A stretch of 64,000 nt of DNA, taken from contig OX457061.1 of the NCBI GenBank assembly GCA_949752795.1, forward strand, positions 40,394,338 through 40,458,337, in the 5' to 3' direction. This document shows, piece after piece, positions 57,111 to 64,000 of this stretch; the stretch's first letter is position 1; every line of letters begins with the position of its first letter. The notes beneath the pieces were generated by a model, which had not been told where the DNA came from, made no database searches, and saw only the letters and a program-made list of their open reading frames with translations. This DNA is from Hyperoodon ampullatus. Its lineage: Eukaryota > Chordata > Mammalia > Artiodactyla > Ziphiidae. The translations under genes were made by a program, and so were the position numbers.

Positions 57111-57961
57111 AAAGAATTGGTGACGCCAACATTAATTTTATTTCACATCAGTTTTTTCCTTTCAGGTTTATTCTTTTGCTCTTTTGTGTATGATCTGTTT
57201 GTCGAGTGAGTCCAGACTTCTCTCACTTGGATTTCTGCATCAGTCATCTCTGAATTTCCCTCATTCTTGGCTCCTGTTTGAGGTATAAGTAGAGTTTTGA
57301 TGTATTAGAGGTTGAGCTTTTAGGGGAGTTACTTGTTTTGGTATATGGATCCACCTGAAGATCTGGAAAATTCCAAGACCTGACCTGAGCCTTTCTTTAG
57401 AGAAACGTTACAGTATGAAAGGTATATTGTTAAAATACTTTTATCACAAGTGCCATCATCATACGCTTCCCTTGGTGTTGAGGACGCCTCTCCTATGTTG
57501 GCTTTTGCCAGGGAAGCTGTGACCAACCTCTGTGGACATGAAGAAAAGGGCTTAGTTTGGTGGCAGTGAGTAACCCCTAAACCGAGCCGCCACTGGGAAC
57601 CAGACCTCCCTGTGGGGAGTGTGCTTCCACGTGGACATCCATTCACACTGTATTTCACAGCAAACAATAAAAACAAGACGGTTATCTCAGATTGTTTAAG
57701 CTGCATTTCTGGAGAGTCCCTTCCTGTCCTGACTTCACCTCAGTCTGTTTGTAGTATTTCCCCATTCCTTTACAAAGCCTCTAACGTTCTCCTAAGCCTT
57801 GGACTTGGATCAAAGAGGACAGAGCCCAAAACTACAGGGAGAAGAGGCATTACTGACCACCCCTGAATACAGAGGTTATGTTATTCAGCAGGACTTCATG
57901 ATGTTTGCAGAATTTGTTAGCTTTTTAAAATTTGTAATTTGTTTTATAGTTTGTCATTCTA

Positions 57962-57967
57962 AATAAA
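57962..57967 (+). terminator. Candidate distal poly(A) signal AATAAA
   Basis: AATAAA in the context TCTAAATAAAAAGTCACATG, after an AT-rich stretch and followed by T-rich sequence. Its distance from the stop, less the SINE pair, fits the long human 3' UTR best of the sites seen. Another AATAAA at 57666 is also possible. Confidence 0.4.
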
Positions 57968-57985
57968 AAGTCACATGGCACCTAA

Positions 57986-60035
57986 TTTTGCATTCGTTAA
58001 GTATTATAATCTTTCTCAGAGAAAGCTTCCCTCTACTCCCCAATTATGGAAGCTTCAGGTCTCACAAAACCTAGATAGGCCTGCCCCTGGAAAAGACCAA
58101 CTGTGGTTTATCTCCAGGCCTGGGAATCTTGGCACCAGATGTCTGAAAACTGCCAAGGAGAGTGACTGTAGGGCAGGCAGTCAGCAGGAGCTGCTAAAAC
58201 CAAATGAAATGCGTCATACATATATACACTTTTTTCCCTTTAAGCCAGACAAATATTACCACTGAGTGTAAGTTGAATTGATCTACACATTGTTTCCCAT
58301 TTCCCAAGAGGGAATGCATCTGACAAAGCACAGCCCACCCTCTTGCTCGTTCTGCTGTTTCAGACTCATGGCCCTGGCGCTCCGGCCTCCCCGGGCTCCC
58401 CCGGGTGTCAGGAAGGAGGGACTCGGCCCGCGGCTCCACTCATCCTTGAAGCACGCATCCCGTGGCTCCCACAGGACCCTGGCCGCTCCCGGTTTTACTG
58501 CAAGCAGCCTGCGTGGGTTTTCTGGACGATCACTCTGCTTCCTGACATCGGGCGCTGAGGGCCTCTTATCTTGTCCAGGAGGCACCTGAGACAGCAGAGG
58601 GCACCTGGGGACAAGCCCCTGTCCGGGCGTTCCTGGGCTCCAGCTTCTTCATTTGGCCCCGTTCTCGGCCCTGTTCTTGCTGGGACAAGGGTACTAGACA
58701 AAAATGGGAGCTCTTCCAGAGGCCAGCAGAAAGCCACATTTTCCGTCAAAGTGGAGGAGTCAAGGACAGGGATACCTGGAGAGGATGCGGACCTGGGCAG
58801 TGGGCAGAAATGTGAGGAAAACCTAAACTGAGCCTGCCCCTGTGTTACCCAAAGGGGCCCGGTGTTTGCACAGTGAGAACAAACGTGAGGAATGTTCTTC
58901 CTTATTCGACAAGGAATCCAAATTATGCTCTCCAAGGAGGAAGAGAATGAACTTGACTTGTTGCTGTCCTTGCCTTTCTCTTCCTCTGCCAGCCCATCAC
59001 CACGTCACCCACAGCCAGCACTGCTGACGATGGCATCCTTCCTCTGCCTGACACTGGGTTTGACATGGATTTCGTCAAACAATCCTACGTTATTAATCAT
59101 CACCAAACCATCTCACTCCTAAGTGTCTTAAAGCCTTGTAAAATTCAAGTCCACAGTTTGTTTATAGCATGGGTCCAAATCATCTCTCTCGTATATAGAC
59201 TGACAGTAATAAAGGAAGTTGATAATGTAGGACCTTCCCTTTTCCCCAGTACTGACATAACTGTGATACAGCTTATTGTACTTGGTGTTTTGGGTAGGAA
59301 ACTTGCATGCTTGGATACTGAAAGTTTCACACTTCTCAGCTTTTCTGTAGAAGTAGAAAGTCTCATAAATCAATGTTGAAAATCTCGACCTCTGGTGTTT
59401 CTCACAATATGATGAATCCATGTGAATCAGTCAGGATTCTTGGTTGCAAGCAACAGAAACAGACACGATGTTGAAAGCAAAAGGGAAGCAATCCAAAGGG
59501 TATTTAAAAGCCCACAGAATTGTCAGGCAGACAAGGCTTAGCTCTAGCCAGCCAGCAGCAGTGCCCAAAACGCAGCTTCAGAGTGGCCTGGTGAGGAAAT
59601 TCCTGCTGCTGCTGTCACTGAATTCTGCAACCCTTGTAGCTCGTCCTGCAAGGTCTGCAACCTTCAGTGGCGAGACAGGTCCCTGCACCCCGCTCTTTGA
59701 AGGGCTGGCCACAGCCCCAGCTGCTGCATCTGACTAGAGAAGCCCAGGTCCCCCACCCGCAGTTAGGCTGTAAGGGGAGCTGGGAAAGCAAGTGTGGAGC
59801 TGGTTTCGCTTCTGTGACGGTACTGGACACCACCAACTGCATCTCCCACAGACAGGAAGGGGCCAGAGCCTGGGCAGCGGAAGAGAATTTAAAACGTGCA
59901 CAACACTACATATTGTCTACTCTTCTCGAGCACTGCAGAAGGCTGAGTGCCATGCAGCAGCCCGACACTCTACTCAGTAAGAAAAGGAAGACGAGGGCCC
60001 TTAGCAGAAAGCCAGTGTGCCGGCATTTGAGGCTG
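57986..60035. other. 3' flank of FANCC, no gene seen
   Basis: Unique DNA with no recognised exon on either strand. An AATAAA at 59208 could serve a still longer FANCC UTR. Frames at 58278-58935 and 59444-60224 overlap each other and match nothing known. Confidence 0.5.
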
Positions 60036-60039
60036 GGCT

Positions 60040-60185
60040 TCTCCAGTGTGGCGCTACTACCCTGGGGACCGGGTAAGTCTCTGTGGCGGCGGCTTGATCC
60101 CACCCTCTCTCAGCTAGGTGGCAGCCCAGGAGCGACAATCGAAACTTTGTCCAGACATTGCCAAGTTGAGAACCACTGCTCTCTA
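60040..60185 (-). repeat. hAT-type DNA element fragment (MER20-like)
   Basis: On the minus strand the sequence starts CAGTGGTTCTCAACTTGGCA, then ATGTCTGG and GATTGTCGC, as in small non-autonomous hAT elements of mammals. Only one end is clear. Confidence 0.4.
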
Positions 60186-60289
60186 ACTGGTGGTCCTTTC
60201 CTTCTGGAAAGATATCCTGAATAGAAACAGTAACTGTCTTAGAGGTATAAATTAGACTTAATAGAATCCTAATAGGAGAACTAGATGAT

Positions 60290-60370
60290 CTGACTCCAGA
60301 ATTCATATGGAAAAATAAACGTTCAAGAACAGCCAAGAAAATCCTGAGAGTGAAGTGTGATGGAGTATAA
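60290..60370 (+). mobile_element. Short L1 ORF2 scrap
   Basis: CCAGAATTCATATGGAAAAA and TCAAGAACAGCCAAGAAAAT match a conserved piece of L1 ORF2 in sense orientation. Confidence 0.55.
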
Positions 60371-60399
60371 TGAAGAGTACACACATCTTCTAAAGCTCG

Positions 60400-61060
60400 A
60401 CTCATTATGACGGCTTGGTGGGACCCGAGCTAGGGAGCCCACAGAGAGATTGTCCCCATCGGGGTCATGAGGGCCCTCCTTGGGGCTCCAGCCAACCATT
60501 CTCAGGCCTCCGGCACCAGCCTGGGCAGTATCTGACCCACTGGGTCTCCCTCCTCCCTGACAGCTTCCTTTGGCTGGTGGAACATTCCAGGGCTTCCCCT
60601 CAGCCTGAGGGGGCTGGGCCCTGCTCAATCCCTGACCTCGGCCTGGCGGGTGTGCCCGGGCCCCCACCCTGTGTACCCTCACTCTGCTGGGCTTTCCACG
60701 AGCCACCTCTGTGCAGAGGGGCCGCACCCTCCCCGGACCACAGACCTGAATACCCACAGCCCAGCGGCTGTTTCCACTGAGAGGTCAGGTGACCATGTCA
60801 AACTAACACGTCCAAAGCTGATGCCACCAACCCCCGACCCAAAACCACAGTCTCCCCACGTCAGTCGATGGCCGTCCCGTCTTTCCAGGGACTCAGGCCC
60901 AATTGTGTAGTTATTTTTCACTCCTCTCTCACCCCCACGTCTGAGTCACTAGGACGTCGCTGGATCGGACCGTTCCTTGCCCTCCTCGCAGACACCAGCA
61001 TCTGCCTGCTCTCCCCGCCGCCGCCCTGGCCCCTCTTTAGCATCTCAGCGATCCCTTGCC
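60400..61060. other. Unique GC-rich flank
   Basis: No recognised gene. Overlapping frames on both strands at 60323-60921 lack homology. Confidence 0.5.
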
Positions 61061-61061
61061 G

Positions 61062-61510
61062 GTGCCATCACGTCACACCCCTGCTCAGAGCACGACAAAA
61101 GCTCCCGTCTTCATTCAGTAAAACTCAACACTCTTAAAATGGCTTTCAAGGCCCTACACAGTATGGGCCCCCTTTTACGCTCTGACTTCACCACCTAATA
61201 TTCTGTGACCCCTTCGCCCACCCACCTGTTCCAGCCACAGGGGCCCAGGGCCTTTGCGTGGGCTGTCCTGCACACACACCTTCCCCAGACATGCACGGCT
61301 ATCCCTCACCTGCTCACATGTCACCACCTCCATATGGCCTGACCCGCCCATCTCCAGTGGCACCCCACTCTCCACCCCTCAGCTTTCGTCCCTAACACAT
61401 AACACCTTCTAGACCCCAGGCAGTCTACTTATATACTTGACTGTCTCCAATACAAGTGCCTGGAACAGTTCCAGGCATACAACAGGTGCCCAATATTTGT
61501 TGAGTTAGTC
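61062..61510 (+). mobile_element. L2 LINE 3' end
   Basis: Sense L2 in correct order: ATCACGTCACACCCCTGCTC, AAATGGCTTTCAAGGCCCTA, TTCTGTGACCCCTTCGCCCA, CAGGGCCTTTGCGTGGGCTG, and the end GTGCCTGGAACAGTTCCAGG, CAATATTTGTTGAGT. About 450 bases and well preserved for its age. Confidence 0.85.
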
Positions 61511-62120
61511 CATACAGGGATTAATATACGGTAAAGGCATTTCCATCAACAGGGAAAGATGGTGCTGAGAAATCACGTTGGAGCTCTACTTCTTAGATAA
61601 TAATAAACACACACAAAAATGCCTAGCCCTCTTTCTTTACCAAAGTATCTGGAGGTTTCCTCTCTGGGGTTGTGGGTTTTCTCCAGAGAAAACTAGCAGT
61701 TCTGCTTGGAAAAAAGAGGAGGGACACGGGTGGTTGGAAGGCTGCTGCCACTCTGAGAAGAGAGTCTATTACTCAGATAAGTACAAAATTAGTTTATAAA
61801 ATCAAGACTTTCCTACTCCCAAAATGTAGAAAGAATGTTCTTGTATTTCATTAAGAATTTCTTGCTCACCTGTGGTTTGCAGACTTTCACATAAACCCTG
61901 ATTTCAGCCCCTGGCCTCCCCCTCCCCACTGCCTGGAGTCTGCAAGTTCAAAGCCTTTGGGTCACTGCTTCCAAGAAGACTTCTTGGTCCTTTGAGGGGA
62001 GGAGAGGGTCCTTCTCCACAGGAGGTAGGGAAGGGGCCTGAGGCAGAATCTAAGAATCCTGTCTTCAGCCCTCAGGCCAGAAAGGGAACCCTTTCTACAC
62101 AAGATGCAAACCCAGACCCC
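61511..62120. other. Unique flank
   Basis: No recognised feature. Confidence 0.5.
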
Positions 62121-62124
62121 ACAG

Positions 62125-62725
62125 CAGGCTGTCCATCGACAGGTGAGTGGATAAGCAAAATGTGGCATACGGCATATCCATACAATGGAATATTAGTCAC
62201 CCTTAAAAAAGAATGAAGTTCTGACACACGCTACAACAGGGAAGAACCTTGAGGATATTTTGCCACGTGAAATAAGTCAGACAAAAAAAGACACCATTGT
62301 GTGATTTCGCTCTTATGAGGTACCTAGAATCGTCAAATTTGGAGAGACAGAAAATAGAACGGTGGACATTTCTACCTTTTGGCTATTGTGAATAATGCTG
62401 CTATGAACATCGGTGGACCAATACCTCTTTGAGTCTCTGCTTTCAGTTATTTTGGGAATACATCTGGAAGTAGAATTGCTGGATCATATGGTAATTCTGT
62501 TACCATACAGGTGCCATGGGCTGCAGGAGAGAATTCCATTCTCTTCCAGGTTATTGTTTAACAGGTGAGAGTCTCACCTTGGGGTGATAAAAAAGTTCTG
62601 GAGATGGACAGATGGTGGTGATGGCCGCACAACAATGGGAATGTACCTAATGCCCCTGAACTGTACACTTGAAAATGGTAAATTTTATGTATGTGTTACC
62701 ATGGTAGAGCATTGAATAAAAAAAT
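62125..62725. mobile_element. Rearranged L1: sense, antisense, sense
   Basis: 62125-62365 is sense L1 (AATGGAATATTAGTCACCCT, AATTTGGAGAGACAGAAAAT). 62366-62510 is antisense L1 (GGCTATTGTGAATAATGCTG, AGAATTGCTGGATCATATGG). 62511-62725 is sense L1 3' UTR again (AAAAAGTTCTGGAGATGGAC, CCCCTGAACTGTACACTTGA) ending with AATAAAAAAATTTT. Confidence 0.75.
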
Positions 62726-62984
62726 TTTAAACTATATATCCTTTTATCTAGTAACAAAAAGCCAGTTCTTCAGAGCTGCCTTCCCCCACTTCAGGTTGCG
62801 TGGACCCACCATGAGCAAGTCTAGAAATTATCCCACAGACACACTGGTGCCCGGGCATATGTGAAATGCCCAGGGCTTTACTGCAGTGCAGCTTCACATC
62901 ACTGCCCACTGGAAACAACTCACAGGTTCATCAGTAGAGGGCTGGTTGAATAAAGTAAACCAACAATCAAAGGGTAACACATAC

Positions 62985-63150
62985 CTTTATAGTTGATGCC
63001 AGGCCCTGTTATCAGGGTTTTACATAAATTCATTTAATTCTCACAACCACCTAACGAAGCTGTCCATGGTTTATAGATGAGGAAACCAAAGCCCAGAGAG
63101 GTTACACAGGCGACATCTAGCAGGGCTGGGATCTGAACAAAAGGACCTAA
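62985..63150 (-). repeat. MIR SINE, antisense
   Basis: TTCATTTAATTCTCACAACC, TTTATAGATGAGGAAACCAA and GCCCAGAGAGGTTACACAGG follow the reverse complement of MIR. Confidence 0.75.
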
Positions 63151-64000
63151 GAAGACTGTGACCACTGCCTCTTGAGCTGTGTGATGTCCAGACAACGGAG
63201 CCGCTGAAAGAGCGGTGTACACCCTGCCGCACGTGTGCGTAAGCCGGGCACGCACGTGTGCTGCGGCACCGCCTCAGTCTCTGCCGCCACTCTCCTCACA
63301 GCGGCGGCCTTGGAGGAGGGGCGGGACGAGGCGGGGCGCGCTTTTTGTTGACATACTGTTTATATGTGATGTGTGCAGAAAGAATTTATAATCATCAGTG
63401 TGTGAAGGAAGATTTGTATTTGTCTGTTCCAAGAGAGACTCACTGTTAAATGACACTGCAGAGAAAAGGAGGCCTCCATCCCCACCTGTAACTCAGAAAG
63501 GAGACCCCTGCACTGGCACCCCTGCTGTGCCACCAGCACGGTGGCACCTTTACAGCCTATTAATAGGACTTATGTTCTAGTACTGGACAGAAAGTTTTCT
63601 AGAAGAAGAAGAGGTACCCCGACCTAGAGGGAGGGTGGCCTGAGGACCGGGGCTTTGGTCCCCCCAGTTGGGGCAGTCTGTGGGCCATGAACCCAACTCC
63701 CCTGATGTCAATCCATCCATCTGTCCAGCTTCTGCCATCACTAATAATCACTCTCTTGCTCTACAAAACGCCTTCTCCGCCCCCAGCTGCGCTGAAGCCA
63801 CAATTTCTGCACTTCTCTCTCCCTCAACGTTATCATTTAATTTATTAAAGCAGATAAAATCACAAAGCTACAATTCCTTTCCCTTGCGTCTTTTCTTTAC
63901 AACCCAACATAAGGGCACCATTGTACCTGTGCTGTCCCATCGGCAAACTCTAAAATTGGCTCCTATCTAATTGCTGACTTATCCCCATAATTCACATTGT
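63151..64000. other. 3' flank to the window edge, no gene seen
   Basis: A GC-rich patch with several CpGs at 63180-63345 is followed by AT-rich unique sequence. No exon recognised on either strand. Confidence 0.45.

Larger units (their letters stand above)
20001..57985 (+). other. FANCC: FANCC gene, 3' part (exons 8-15 and 3' UTR)
   Basis: Eight exons on the + strand read in order as the C-terminal 60% of FANCC. FANCC is a helical-repeat subunit of the Fanconi anaemia core complex. With FANCE and FANCF it helps present FANCD2-FANCI to the FANCL/UBE2T ubiquitination module during interstrand crosslink repair, mainly in the nucleus. Exon lengths are 157, 53, 100, 76, 82, 181, 207 and 144 bases, which match the human exon plan except for 6 extra bases in exon 13 and 3 in exon 14. 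Every internal boundary is GT/AG, the phases join, and no stop or frameshift appears before TAG at 55788-55790, so the gene looks intact. The promoter and exons 1-7 lie outside the window to the left. The human comparison is from memory of the protein and its published c. positions. The right end given here is the most distal plausible poly(A) signal and is uncertain. Confidence 0.93.
55791..57985 (+). other. FANCC: FANCC 3' UTR (long form, end uncertain)
   Basis: Sequence after the stop codon has no further coding exon. Human FANCC mRNA has a 3' UTR of roughly 2.5 kb, so a long UTR is expected. Candidate AATAAA signals are at 56412, 56588, 57666 and 57962. A nested pair of SINEs occupies 56601-57110. 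The rest looks unique. Which end is used cannot be read from sequence. Confidence 0.55.

Noticed and set aside
57986..64000. Possible 3' exons of AOPEP or the miR-23b/27b/24-1 cluster, which lie tail-to-tail with FANCC in human
   Set aside because: I looked on the minus strand for the mature miR-24 and miR-27b sequences and for coding exons and saw none. In human they lie more than 10 kb beyond FANCC, so they probably fall outside the window.
1..64000. A new multi-gene system (defence, biosynthesis, mobile cassette)
   Set aside because: The window is one vertebrate gene plus common repeats. No cluster of linked unknown ORFs is present.

Overview
This window is vertebrate nuclear DNA, almost certainly from a cetacean. 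It holds at least 19 copies of CHR-type tRNA-derived SINEs, which are typical of the cetacean-hippo-ruminant lineage. Many keep clean target-site duplications and A-tails. L1, L2, MIR, Tigger and LTR remnants fill much of the rest. No bacterial-style genes, operons or CRISPR arrays are present. I cannot tell a baleen from a toothed whale.

The only protein-coding gene I can support is FANCC, the Fanconi anaemia core-complex subunit, on the + strand. Its last eight coding exons (human exons 8 to 15, human c.687 to the stop codon) lie at 20001-20157, 29621-29673, 30991-31090, 38253-38328, 40572-40653, 45797-45977, 49891-50097 and 55647-55790. Together they give 1000 coding bases: the last base of a split codon, 332 residues and a TAG stop. 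This is three residues more than the same part of human FANCC: two extra in exon 13 and one in exon 14. All internal junctions are GT/AG and phases agree. The 3' UTR follows from 55791, with several AATAAA candidates up to about 57967.

Layout: 1-9100 is two antisense L1 copies, one interrupted by an LTR and the other by three SINEs. 9100-18900 is intron 7 sequence with L1, L2 and MIR remnants and three SINEs. 18901-19946 is a younger antisense L1 ending about 50 bases before exon 8. Introns 8 to 14 follow, including a mosaic sense-strand L1 at 33850-37800 that contains a retrocopy-like insert, a nearly complete dead Tigger1 transposon at 40748-43526, and a U6 pseudogene at 54869. The 3' UTR carries a SINE nested inside another SINE. 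Beyond about 58000 is flank with L2, MIR and rearranged L1 pieces.

The most interesting points are a strong in-frame cryptic splice acceptor at the L1/exon 8 junction, the unidentified polyadenylated insert at 35604-36160, the small coding expansions in FANCC exons 13 and 14, a head-to-head SINE pair inside Tigger1, and two CTCF-like motifs. I found no convincing new biological system. Repeat family names and comparisons with human come from memory, not from a search.
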